A stretch of 64,000 bases of DNA. It comes from Dermacentor variabilis (taxonomy: Eukaryota; Arthropoda; Arachnida; Ixodida; Ixodidae). The stretch is from assembly GCF_050947875.1 (NCBI RefSeq), contig NC_134572.1, forward strand, positions 133,603,105-133,667,104, given 5' to 3'. A model generated the notes under the pieces. That model was not told the DNA's origin. It was given only the letters and a program-made list of their open reading frames with translations, and did not search any database. The stretch's first letter is position 1; each line of letters starts with the position of its first letter. This document shows positions 46,815-57,858 of this stretch, in pieces. Made by a program: the position numbers and the translations under genes.

Positions 46815-47765
46815 AAATACTCTCATAATACCCCGTCGACAGTAGCAGAACTCGCGGCTCTTCAAGGCGCACTCAATTACGAGCTCCACCAGCCGCCAAA
46901 TCGTTGGGCCATTTTCTGCGATTAGAAAGCAGCCCTACAAGCTCTGCAGTTTTCCCTAACGCCATGGGTTACACGAGCAGCTAGTGTACGAAATAAGGCG
47001 CGCTCATCGCCACGCGCTCGACAAAGGACAGGACATTGTATTTCATTAATTGCCGAGCCAGTGCGGAATTATCGGTAAGGACACCGCAGGTGAAGCTGTT
47101 CTCTCGGCTCACCAAAAACATCAGTGGGTGCACCCCTCTCAAGAGCGGATGCTGCGCGGAAGCTTCAATCACTGGCTGGCTACACTTCTACGATGCAATT
47201 CACCGGGTTTCACCAACTCACGCTTGCACTCTCTCGACCCTATCTTGCGAATTCACCTGCCATCTGGGCTCTCCCTCCGTGAAACAACTTTACTGTGTCG
47301 CAGAATTTATAAATTCCTATTTATTCCTATTAGGAATGACCAACACTGCGGCGTGCAGTTTGTGCTGGTGCGATGAGACTCTAGAGCACCTTCTGTGTCA
47401 TTGTCCATCCTTTGGGGCTCAACGACGCACTCTAGATGCTAAACTCAGTGTATTAGATAATAGAGGGCTCTTGGAGGAAAAGATCCTGGGGCCATGACCT
47501 ATGCATTCTTGCATGCGGAAGGCCACAAAAGCCCTTCTGCACTTCTCGAAGGCTACTGTAGTGTGCCAGCGCTTGTGACAGTGGACATTCCTCTGCGACT
47601 GACTCTGTGAATGACTGACTCTTTATTATTTTTCTTCTCTCTCGTTCTTCTCCACTTTTCTCCTTTCCCCATCCCCAGTAGCCAACCGGGCGCGTCCTAT
47701 AGTTAACCTCCCTATCTTTCCCTTTTGGTTTCTCTCTCTCTCTCTCTTCTTTCTTCATATTCTTA
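46815..47765 (+). pseudogene. LINE RNase H, C-terminus and 3' UTR
   Basis: In broken frames the sequence gives STVAELAALQGAL, then IFCD followed by a stop, an RADAARKLQ-like part and a CSLCWCDETLEHLLCHC cysteine motif. The 3' UTR contains GTAGCCAACCGGGCGCG and GTTAACCTCCC, followed by a (TC)n tract. It is closely related to the minus-strand fragment at 61.9-62.5 kb: both share the GATGCAATTCACCGGG/GATGGAATTCACCGGG segment. Confidence 0.7.
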
Positions 47766-50700
47766 TTTTTGTACAATTTCCTTTTATTTTGTGTTACGAT
47801 TTGCTTTAATACAGCTCTTCCAAAATAGTTGCCGGCACCATTGTATAAAGAGACAAAATCTGCTTCATTTACTTTCCCATAATGAAGCGCTACCAGTCAT
47901 TAATTATGGCTTGATACCCGTCCAAGTTTTTTTTTTTTTTGCTTTCATGACGTGTTCATGTACTAATTCTGGACGTCCAGTTCCGGAGAAGCCAACAAAA
48001 TAGCTAGTTTATTAAGCAAGGGCGAGCCCGTGAGTACGTACAATCGAGTGAGCGGATGAGTAAGACGGGTTTGCTACTTTGCTCGGACAAGCGATCGACT
48101 GCCACGGGAACAATACGCCCGTCTAAATGGAAGCAATCAACGTTGCAACCGATTAATTACACATGTTATATCCTGGCTGATATTTCTTTGCATAGTGAGC
48201 AGGTTAAGCGTTATGGGATAACATGGATCCAAATTAGCTTTGTGGCACTCAGGTCTTAAAGCAGATCACACGGGTGCATTGAAAAAGGGCAAGTTGATCA
48301 AAAGCGTGGGTTAAATAAAGGCAGTCACTTCCGAAAGTTCACTGCAGCATTCCTTAACTGTCTCGCACATACTTGTAGGACACGTTGCCAAAATTTTAGT
48401 AATATAGCCTAGCCACAGAACAATACGTCTGTACGCAGTGTGTCAGAACACCAGTTAGATTCCTGAAAACCCTGACTATAAATGTCACCTAACAAGTGTC
48501 CAAAGAAAGGTGCCCTCTATTGCATATGAACACATTGTATATAACAATTTCAATTTTTCTGCTCTTCGCACCAGTCAAAACAAGAGTAGCGAGCCTAAAT
48601 GCATAATAAATGCATGCATTAAATCCCTTCAGGCTGGCAGGTTATTATTTTGAAATCCTATTTTCGTTTATTTGGCGGTAAGTGTTGGCAGAAGTGAAAG
48701 CTCAATTTTCATGTTCTTTTATTTCGCGCATAAATAACAGCGCCAGTACGCCATGTGTGACATCACAAGATATTCTTAAAAACATTTTCTTTCCTTATTT
48801 AGGCCCGCTTGGGGCAGGCAACCTTCTAGAAACTTGCTTCATTCAATATTTAGTTCCTTCAGATTGCTATGTAGGCCTTCGTTACTGTTGAACAATCAAT
48901 TTAGACACGAACAGATGCTGTTAAAATCCGTGACGTTACGTCATGATGGTACGCCAATGCGACTGTGGTGCTTATGGCTGTCATTCATCTTTGCGTCTTT
49001 TCCAGTTTACCAAGCCTTCTCTCACGGGTGAGATCATGATTATGTACGGATCCGAATGGCACAAGTGCCAGTTACGGCCAAAGAGCGTCAAGACAATAAA
49101 ACCGATTCGGATTCTGGCAGTGGGCTGGTAAGAGCTTCTTTTGCCGGAGTGTTATTTACTAAAGCAGCGCCGCACTTAACATGCTCGATGCTTCTGTGCT
49201 TTCGGCCACCGCAGCCTAGAAAACTCGTGGGCACCGTGGATGACCGGAAAATGCGGTTACGAGGAAAACATGCAACGTTTTTCTGTCGTCAAGAAAAGGC
49301 GACCAACGAACAAACATGCAAGCGAGCGACCAAACATTGCACGTAAGCGCGCCGAAGCGCCCCACACACACGCGTGCGTGCTCTCCAAAGGGGGAGGTAT
49401 AAATAAACGAAGGAAATGCGAACTCGAACCGAGAAGAATCGTGAGACCCCCGCGCTTTCCTTTTTTGTCTTGCAGTCTTGCTTCGACGCGGCGTCATCGT
49501 GACTGGAGCTCGATTTGCGTGACTTTTTTTTTTTTTTTCCTCAGCTGCGCACGCTTTTGCTCGCTCTCGATGAGGTCCTGAATGCGATGACGGAAGAAAA
49601 AAAAAAAAGAAAGAAAGCAGGACTCCATTGCACCAACCAGGTTCTCCACATCGCATCCTCCTTTGGGACGTATATATATTTTGGTGGCATGACCGGCATT
49701 ATACCGTATGCTTTGACTTTTCTTGCTTAGCTTTATTCCCTTTTTTTTTTCTGCTTTCGGCGCAGGCGCTGCATTGAGTGATGGTTGAGTGGCGAGGAAT
49801 TCAATTTTTCGCGCAGCGTGAGTGGCAATCGCCGAGAAAAATTCTCATTTGATCGTCAAACATTGCACAGCAGTTGAATGCATTTCGCTATACAATAGGA
49901 GGAGGTTCAGGAACAAAGGGAAAGTTAACGCTATGCCTAATAAAGGTTCTGACGCTTCGCGTTCACGGGCTTTCTTGCAGAGTGGAAAGAGGAGATGCTG
50001 GCAACGCTTACCAGAATGGTACAGAACGTGACCAATCCGTGTGGTTTGGGTGCATGCATACATGAGGAAGTGGAAGGAGGCAAGAACAAGACGCGTTACA
50101 TATGAAAATGAGCGTTTTATCGACGGCCGAGATTATGAAATGCGGCAGGCGGCAAGTTTGGTTAGTGGAGGACAAAGGGTACTCGGAAGGTCCAGGGGAG
50201 GGATTCGTGCTCCGGTTGTCTTAATTAAAGGAGTGATGGTTACCGTAATATGGCTTTGACATATTTTACTTCAGGAAAATGTTTTAGTAATTTGAAATCT
50301 TCATTTTATTGTCAAAATAGAAAGGCATGTTTGCGTACAGATACGGAGCAGGCAATTGGTTCTTGAACAGCTGGTAGAATTATTTCATTTCATTTCCTTT
50401 TATTTGGGAAAACAAAAGAAGGGAAGGTTTGTCCGCAATGCAAGGCAAGACATATGTATTACACATGTATTATACATGTACTTTTGTGTACTTCCGGGGG
50501 TATCGTTTCGTAGGAGAAAGAGAATCTCAACAAGCAATGCACACACAACGACGTTATCGTGGTAACAGTCAAATCAACAACACAATAGATTACAAAGAGA
50601 CTCTGAAAGCAACAGTCTATTTCTTACACTACCGCATTCACATGAATATAAGGCGATTTTTTTTTCTACGGAATTTCCAGCCCCAGAATGCGCCTGGCGG

Positions 50701-51746
50701 TATATTCGGGTTTTACAGGCGTATAGTTGTGATATACTATGTTTTTTCTTTGTCGCAAGACCGAAAGTCCCCCCTCACGTTGTATTTGTGGTTAGTTAAG
50801 CGCAAATAGGGTATGTTTTGTAGACTTAGTGTGCTTGTGTATTTGCGACAGCACGTGCTTATTTCTGAACTGTGTATTTGGAGTGTAATGTAGCCTACCT
50901 TCCCATTCGTATGCAGTTACTAGATGAAAGCAACAACAACAAAATACGAACAACGACAATATCACATAACACAGCTACATTAACGACAGGCACTTAAAGT
51001 AACAATGCTAACCGCAATAATATCACACATAAGACACAGAGACTAAACAAATAAGGAGTATTTATAAACGAAACACTTTCTACATGCGTGAATAGTGCAC
51101 GCAGAAATTTTTTTAATAGCTTTGTAAGACCATTATAGCACGTTGTTGTGCGCATTGCATGGAATTAAGCACAATTGATAGCTATTCGTTAAGCGGCAGT
51201 ATATTTCGGCTAAAGAACTCTGCACAAAGATTTATGCTGATACGTTATAAAAAGCTAAAGAATAAAGGCACCCTGAGTTTATAAGAATTGGACTTCACCA
51301 AAAGCAAATTGCTTTAAGGTAGCAGGGACGATAGCGTACGCTCTAAGTACCCCCGTTAATAATGGTATCAGGGGGAAAAATGTGTCTTTATTACGATTAA
51401 GAACTTCCCAATAAATTAGTTCATTTTCTTTTGTTTAACGCCAGTATAGAAGAGGAAATATTGTACTAGTGTTCTTGCTGAACTTTTTGCGTGTATACTT
51501 GCTTTGTTTTTTTGTTTAGCAAATACAAGGGCAGGAAATGCACGCTTATTGCCTTTCTCAGCTGCTCGCTATGTGCGGCGATATCACTGTGAATACGTCA
51601 TGATATATTTGATGCGGCACTCATCGTCACAGCGTGGCTGGTTCACATAAAAGAAAGCGAGAGTGGCAACTTTGCACGGTATAGCCACAAAAAGCGCAAC
51701 AGCAATTACCACAAAGCTGCGCTTTAACGCACGACTTCAAATGTGG
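47766..51746. other. Nearly 4 kb of anonymous, mostly AT-rich sequence
   Basis: I see a poly(T) run at 47930, another at 49526, A-rich and T-rich tracts, and an isolated TATAAATA at about 49398. No frame shows a domain I recognise, and no terminal repeats are evident. The last bases are the integration site of the second LTR element. Confidence 0.4.
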
Positions 51747-51750
51747 GTGT

Positions 51751-52508
51751 TGTTGCGTTTCGCCTGCGACACGTGGTTTTGCCGGCGCGACTGCGGCGGG
51801 GCGGCAGACATTTTGGCCCGATCGTCGTCGCCGCAACACTCATCGCCAGGTGTTTCCAGGCGCGACTGCGGCGATGCGACCGCCTAGGGATCATCCTCGC
51901 ATTCCAGTCATTGTGCCCGAAACAGGCGATGCCAAAGCAGGGATCTCATTCCAGTTATTGTGCCCGAAACAGGCGATGCCAAAGCAGGGATCTCGTTCCA
52001 GTCATTGTGCCCGAAACAGGCGATGCCAAAGCAGGGACCATCCTCTCATTACAGTCATTGTGTCCGACCGGCAGCGCCACGACAGGGTGCTACGAGATCG
52101 TGCTCGACATGGTGTTACGGCATCGCTACGACAGTGTGCGTCACCATTAGCCCATTGTACATTCACGTGCTCGTCTTTTGAGGGGTTCCTTCTTGCCCTC
52201 AACTGCGAGAGTATAAAAACAGCTGCCCCCGGACGCCAAAAGGAGGGCTCCGATTTCTTCTGTTGAGTGAAGTGCTCTCCCGTCTCTCTACTTCGGTCAA
52301 ACCTGACCGCCAACTCTTTGCGATGTTAAAATAAACAAGTTGTTTCGTTGTTACCAGTCGACTCTTGCTTTGCCGGGACCTTCGGATGCTTCCAATTGTA
52401 CCCCAGGCCGCCAGGCCAACGCTACCCTTGGGGCTTGCGACCCAGGTACAACCCCGGGCGTCAGCGCCGAGTTCCCAACAGATCGTACCAGCAGTCGGAT
52501 CCCAAACA
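51751..52508 (+). repeat. 5' LTR of copy 2
   Basis: The 758-bp LTR runs from TGTTGCG to CCCAAACA. The U3 has three tandem copies of a 47-bp unit (51902-52042, core TTGTGCCCGAAACAGGCGAT) not present in copy 1. The TATA box is at 52212-52218 and AATAAA at 52330-52335. Confidence 0.95.
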
Positions 52509-52900
52509 TCTGGTGGCAGCGGTGGGATCGCCTCCGACTTCAAACATCTGGTTGGCAGCGGTGAGATCGCCTCCGACTTCAAACAACTGTCTGCCAGCGG
52601 TGAGATCGCGACAACGGAGGCCAGCAGCGAAGAGATGCAGTTGACTGTATGCTGAGCAGCTCAACGACGATCCGGGAGCAGTGCAACGAGCCCTGTGTGA
52701 CGACTGGTTGCCTGCAGCGGAACGACTGCGCGGAATTCCTGCCTGCGAGGTTTGGTGAGTGCGGGACTTTCTTCTTCTGAGCTTTGCCAGGCTTTTGTTA
52801 GTGTCAGAAACAGAGCTGGTAATTGTGGTTGTCGTTGCTGCCGGGTTAGTTTGCGGCAAGACAATAGTAAGCAGTAGAGAAAGCAGCATTCAGAGCAGCC
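52509..52900 (+). other. 5' leader of copy 2 with primer-binding site and three PBS-like repeats
   Basis: TCTGGTGGCAGCGGTGGGAT directly follows the LTR and is the candidate PBS. Two diverged copies follow at about 41-bp steps (near 52548 and 52588), each with a CAGCGGTGAGATCGC core; copy 1 has one fewer. A GTGAGT donor-like hexamer lies at 52755-52760, preceding a pyrimidine-rich stretch and a TTGCCAG acceptor-like site. Confidence 0.6.
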
Positions 52901-55900
52901 ATGGATTTGAAGTCGTTGCGCAAACCGAAATTGTTGGAGCTTGCAAGAGAGTTGGGTCTGGATGTCTCAGACAAACTAAGAAAACCTGAACTGCTAAAGG
53001 CTATTCTTGAGTTAGAGGCTGAGGATGACGAGCTGTCGGAATGCCTTGAGACTATTGAGGAGAGGTCAAAAAGACAGGAGCGCGAACTTAAAGAGCAAAA
53101 AGAAAAAGAAGAGCGTGAACGTAAAGAACAGAAAGAGCGAGAGCAACAAGAGAAAAAAGAAGAGCGCGAACACGCTTTGGAAATGAAGCGTCTCGAGATA
53201 GAGATGGAACGCGCTCGTAATGGAAGTCAGGCACACGGTGCAGGAGAACGAGTATTGTTCAAAATGACTGACCTGATGCGGCCGTTTAAGCTTGGAGAGG
53301 ACATTGGTTTGTTCCTGGTTAACTTTGAGCGAACGTGCGAGAAGCAGGGGTTCTCTCGGGAAACGTGGCCACAGCGCTTGCTCACTTTGTTACCCGGCGA
53401 GGCGGCCGACGTAGTCGCTCGCTTGGATAGAGAGGAAGCAGAGGATTTCGACAAAGTAAAATCGAGTCTGTTAAAAAAGTACCGGCTGTCTGCGGAGGCG
53501 TTCCGTCGGAAGTTTCGGGAAAATGAGAAAGGCAAAAGTGAGTCATATACAGAGTTTGCGTATAGGCTTATGTCGAACATGCAGGAGTGGCTCAAAGAAG
53601 AGAAAGCGTTTGGTGACCACGATAAAGTTCTGCAGTGTTTCGGGCTAGAACAGTTTTATAGTCGGTTACCGGAGAACGTGCGATACTGGGTCTTGGATAG
53701 GCCAGACGTTTGTACGGTGGCTAAAGCCGCTGAGCTAGCCGAGGAGTTTGTGACGCGTCGAGCTCGCGGAGCTAAGGACGGTCAAAAGGGTGAATTTGGC
53801 TCGAAGTTTGAGAGGCCGAAGTTCACACCCATGAGAGCAAAGAGGGACACGCGTAGTGAGGATGCGAGTGAAAGCAGTCCGACCAAACGTAAAGAGACGG
53901 CGGCAGCCAAACGCAGAAAGCGGTTCGAGATGAGGCGAGCGCGCTTGTGTTATACGTGCCAGAAGCCGGGTCACTTTTCGGCGCAGTGTCCGGAAACAAC
54001 ACCAAAAGTTGTGTTTTTTTCAATAGGCAGCACTGACGAGAACATGAAGCTTCTCGAGCCTTACATGCGAGACCTCCTCGTGAACGGGAAAGAGTGCCGA
54101 GTGCTTCGCGATTCCGCAGCTACGATGGATGTAGTTCACCCATCTTACGTAGAACCCCATATGTTCACGGGCGAGTGCGCATGGATCAAGCAAGCCGTGG
54201 AAGCTCATAGCGTGTGTCTGCCGGTAGCAAAAGTGCTTATTGAAGGACCTTTCGGAGCGCTTGAGACAGAGGCGGCAGTGTCATCTATGCTGCCACCCCA
54301 GTACCCGTACCTATTTTCAAACAGGTCCGATCACCTCCTGCGCGAGAAGGGGCTTTTGTTTGGTGAAGCTAGTGTTCAGGCCTTAACCAGATCGAAGGTT
54401 CGGGAGCTCGCTGCAAAGGCGGTAGTTGCGGGGCCGACGTTATCAAACAACGAAAAAGGGTCAGAGGCGCAGCAAGCTGATATTCCGAGCACGCCCGAAC
54501 TGAATAAACTTGAGTCTGTAACGTTAAAGGCGCCAGATACTGGAGAGGAAATGCCCGACACGGGAAAGTTAGAAGAGCTATCTACTGATTTGCTCATCGC
54601 GCCTACGTCAGACGGACTTGATAGGTTGCTAAAAGTCAGCCGGTCGGCTTTGATAGCCGAGCAAAAAAAGGATGGCAGCCTGGAAAACGTGCGCTGCAAT
54701 GTCAAAGAAGGTATCGCCAGGAAAACTGCGCGTTTTGTGGAAAGGGGTGGAGTCCTGTACCGGAAGTATCTAGACCGCAGAGGAGTGGAGTTCGATCAGC
54801 TGGTCGTGCCTCAATGCTATCGTCAGGATCTGTTGCGCTTGTCACACGGGGGTTCGTGGTCCGGACACCTAGGAGTTAAGAAAACTAAGGACCGTCTCTT
54901 GCAAGAGTACTATTGGCCAGGGTGTTTTCGGGACGCAGACCATTTCGTGAGGACATGTGACACTTGTCAGCGGGTGGGCAAACCAGGGGACAAATCAAGG
55001 GCGCCGTTGAAATTGGTACCTATCATAACGGAGCCTTTTAGACGGCTCGTTATTGATACAGTGGGACCTCTGCCGGTAACAGCCACGGGGTACAGACACA
55101 TTTTGACTGTGATCTGCCCAACGACAAAGTTCCCTGAAGCAGTGCCGCTTAAAGAACTCAGCTCAGTTGAGATAGTTAATGCACTACTGTCCATATTTGC
55201 GCGAGTTGGTTTCCCTGCGGAAATCCAATCAGATCAGGGCACAGTGTTTACTAGCGCTTTGACGACAACTTTTCTCGAAAGGTGTGGGGTAAAGCTGTTA
55301 CACAGCTCAGTGTACCACCCACAGTCGAATTCCGTTGAGAAGCTCCACTCCGTCATGAAGCGCGTGTTGAGAGCGTTGTGTTTTGAACATCGAACTGACT
55401 GGGAGCTGTGTCTGCCTGGGGTGATGTTTGCTTTAAGGACCGCGCCGCATGCGGCTACGGGGTTTTCGCCAGCTGAACTGGTGTACGGTCGCTCGCTTCG
55501 ATCTCCGCTTCGCATGCTTCGAGAATCATGGGAAGGTAGGGGCGACGACCCAGTCGTGGTGGAGTACGTACTTAAGCTCCTCGAACGCTTAAGAAGGGCA
55601 CAGGAGTTGTCAGGTGAAGCAATGACAAAGGCCCAGCAGAGGGCCAAGGTTTATTATGATCGGACAGCCAGGGCCCGTCGTTTTGAGGTTGGCGATGAGG
55701 TCATGATATTGCGCACATCGCTAAACAACAAACTAGACGTGCAGTGGGAGGGCCCAGCACGAATTGTTCAGAAACTGTCGGACGTTAACTACGTGGTAAG
55801 TCTGCCAGGAAAGCGGAAAGCACAGCAAGTTTACCACTGTAATCTGCTCAAACCTTATAGACAAAGGGAAGCAGTGGTGTGCATGATGGTAAACGTTCCT

Positions 55901-57373
55901 GAAGAGCTTCCGGTCGAGCTTCCAGGACTAGGCTCAGTGACGAACAGGGAAGACACCGGTCAAGTCATTAGTGACCTTATCAGTAAAGCACCGCTGTCGC
56001 CCGAGCAGAAAACCGAACTACACCAGCTATTACAAGAGTTTCAAGGTCTGTTCTCTGAGAGGCCTGGTAGGACTTCTGTACTTACTCATGATATAGAACT
56101 TACCTCCCCAGAGCCAGTACGATCCAAGGCGTATCGGGTGTCACCCCGCCAGAGCGATATTATGGAGGCTGAGGTAAAGAAAATGCTACAGCTCGGTGTT
56201 ATTGAGGCAGGTGAGAGTGATTATACCTCCCCTTTGATTTTAGTTGAGGTACCGGGCAAGGAACCTCGTCCTTGCGTCGACTACCGCAGGCTTAATTCCA
56301 TCACTAAGGATCAAATTTATCCGATCCCTAACATCGAGGAGCGCCTTGAGAAAGTTAGTAGCGCTCAGTTTATTTCCACCCTAGATCTTGTCAGGAGTTA
56401 TTGGCAGGTTCCACTTACAGAAGAGGCTAGTAGGTATGCGGCGTTCATTTCACCAATGGGAACATTCCGTCCTAAAGTGTTGAGTTTTGGTTTGAAGAAC
56501 GCGCCATACTGTTTTTCAAGTCTCATGGATAAAGTGTTGCGGGGACAGCAAGAATTCGCTTTACCGTATCTAGACGACGTAGCGATATTCTCCGCATCCT
56601 GGTCTGAGCATATGACACACTTGCGGGCAGTGCTAACCCGCCTGCGCGAAGCAGGCTTGACAGTAAAGGCTCCTAAGTGCCAGTTAGCACAGGCCGAGGT
56701 TGTCTACCTCGGTCACGTGATTGGTCAGGGTCGTCGCCGCCCCTCTGAAATAAAAGTGGCCGCTGTGCGAGACTTTCCGCAACCGCGCACAAAGACCGAT
56801 ATTCGGTCGTTCTTAGGTGTCGCCGGCTACTATCAGAGGTACATCCCTAGGTACTCTGATATCGCGGCTCCCCTGACGGATGCTCTAAGAAAGACAGAGC
56901 CTCAAACAGTCGTCTGGGACGAGACCAAGGAAAGAGCTTTTAGCGCCCTAAAGAGTGCCCTAACAAGCCAGCCTGTGCTACGATCGCCAGACTATACAAA
57001 AGGGTTCATTGTTCAGTGCGATGCTAGTGAGCGAGGCATGGGCGTTGTACTGTGCCAACGGGAAAATGGAGAAGTAGAACACCCCGTCCTGTATGCTAGT
57101 CGTAAGCTGACCAGTCGTGAGCAGGCGTATAGCGCCACCGAGAAAGAGTGTGCATGTCTCGTGTGGGCCGTTCAGAAATTGTCATGCTATCTAGCCGGCT
57201 CGAGGTTTATCATTGAGACGGATCACTGCCCTCTCCAATGGCTGCAGACCATCTCTCCCAAAAATGGCCGCCTCCTGCGCTGGAGCCTCGCTTTACAACA
57301 ATATTCCTTTGAGGTGCGTTACAAAAAGGGGTGTCTCAACGGTAACGCCGATGGCTTAAGTCGAAGCCCCTAA
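52901..57373 (+). CDS. Gag-Pol polyprotein with integrase upstream of reverse transcriptase
   Basis: This 1490-residue frame is uninterrupted. By codon count: SAP-like repeats 1-50; charged coiled coil to about 108; Gag core with SCAN-like segment about 194-285; CCHC knuckle C350, C353, H358 and C363; protease D404 in DSAAT; integrase H649, H656, C686 and C689, then D719, D778 and E813; WEGP module near 950; RT D1162, and Y1223-L1224-D1225-D1226; RNase H D1374, E1416 and D1441. All the catalytic residues I looked for are present. In the conserved GYWQ block the Gly is Ser (S1166), whereas copy 1 keeps Gly. The domain order Gag-PR-IN-RT-RH is that of the Gmr1 group. Fusion in one frame means no frameshift is needed to make Pol. 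Confidence 0.95.
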   Translation: MDLKSLRKPKLLELARELGLDVSDKLRKPELLKAILELEAEDDELSECLETIEERSKRQERELKEQKEKEERERKEQKEREQQEKKEEREHALEMKRLEIEMERARNGSQAHGAGERVLFKMTDLMRPFKLGEDIGLFLVNFERTCEKQGFSRETWPQRLLTLLPGEAADVVARLDREEAEDFDKVKSSLLKKYRLSAEAFRRKFRENEKGKSESYTEFAYRLMSNMQEWLKEEKAFGDHDKVLQCFGLEQFYSRLPENVRYWVLDRPDVCTVAKAAELAEEFVTRRARGAKDGQKGEFGSKFERPKFTPMRAKRDTRSEDASESSPTKRKETAAAKRRKRFEMRRARLCYTCQKPGHFSAQCPETTPKVVFFSIGSTDENMKLLEPYMRDLLVNGKECRVLRDSAATMDVVHPSYVEPHMFTGECAWIKQAVEAHSVCLPVAKVLIEGPFGALETEAAVSSMLPPQYPYLFSNRSDHLLREKGLLFGEASVQALTRSKVRELAAKAVVAGPTLSNNEKGSEAQQADIPSTPELNKLESVTLKAPDTGEEMPDTGKLEELSTDLLIAPTSDGLDRLLKVSRSALIAEQKKDGSLENVRCNVKEGIARKTARFVERGGVLYRKYLDRRGVEFDQLVVPQCYRQDLLRLSHGGSWSGHLGVKKTKDRLLQEYYWPGCFRDADHFVRTCDTCQRVGKPGDKSRAPLKLVPIITEPFRRLVIDTVGPLPVTATGYRHILTVICPTTKFPEAVPLKELSSVEIVNALLSIFARVGFPAEIQSDQGTVFTSALTTTFLERCGVKLLHSSVYHPQSNSVEKLHSVMKRVLRALCFEHRTDWELCLPGVMFALRTAPHAATGFSPAELVYGRSLRSPLRMLRESWEGRGDDPVVVEYVLKLLERLRRAQELSGEAMTKAQQRAKVYYDRTARARRFEVGDEVMILRTSLNNKLDVQWEGPARIVQKLSDVNYVVSLPGKRKAQQVYHCNLLKPYRQREAVVCMMVNVPEELPVELPGLGSVTNREDTGQVISDLISKAPLSPEQKTELHQLLQEFQGLFSERPGRTSVLTHDIELTSPEPVRSKAYRVSPRQSDIMEAEVKKMLQLGVIEAGESDYTSPLILVEVPGKEPRPCVDYRRLNSITKDQIYPIPNIEERLEKVSSAQFISTLDLVRSYWQVPLTEEASRYAAFISPMGTFRPKVLSFGLKNAPYCFSSLMDKVLRGQQEFALPYLDDVAIFSASWSEHMTHLRAVLTRLREAGLTVKAPKCQLAQAEVVYLGHVIGQGRRRPSEIKVAAVRDFPQPRTKTDIRSFLGVAGYYQRYIPRYSDIAAPLTDALRKTEPQTVVWDETKERAFSALKSALTSQPVLRSPDYTKGFIVQCDASERGMGVVLCQRENGEVEHPVLYASRKLTSREQAYSATEKECACLVWAVQKLSCYLAGSRFIIETDHCPLQWLQTISPKNGRLLRWSLALQQYSFEVRYKKGCLNGNADGLSRSP

Positions 57374-57858
57374 CGTAGGAATCAGCCTCAAAATTGTTTG
57401 TTACTGATGTTTTTCTTCCTGAGGCAGGATTTTTTTTAACATATTGCTTTTGTTTAGTGTTTCAAAGTGATGATATGCTTTCTAGTGCAATTTTTCAATT
57501 TGTGGACGCGTTCTGAGTGATGCTAGACTACTGTAAGGAACTAGGCAGTGGTATAAAAAGGGGAAAGAGCCTGGCAGGGCTTAGTGAGGGTTGTGCCGTG
57601 CTTGCTGACTGAGCGGTTGAGTTTCAGCGTAGTTCTAACGCTTGCCGGGAACGAGAACAAAAATGTGAACTCTCCCGAAGTCACTTTGCAGTGTCCCGTG
57701 CGAACCTGAACAAGAGAACGAGGCCTTCTCTGTGCGCTGCGCTCAAGAAACGTCGAGGGACGCCCGACTTCGGTTATGAGCATCATCGAGCGACATCCCT
57801 CCGGACAGCGGATGCAGTCCCCTGTCCATCGGGATCTCCTTCCCCCGGCGGGGCGGTC
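57374..57858 (+). other. 3' internal region of copy 2, with TATA motif and polypurine tract
   Basis: It has no env-like frame. TATAAAAAG lies at 57552-57560 with a GGGGAAAG context, outside the LTR. GGCGGGGCGG (57847-57856) precedes the LTR by two bases and is the candidate plus-strand primer. The region is conserved in copy 1. Confidence 0.65.
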
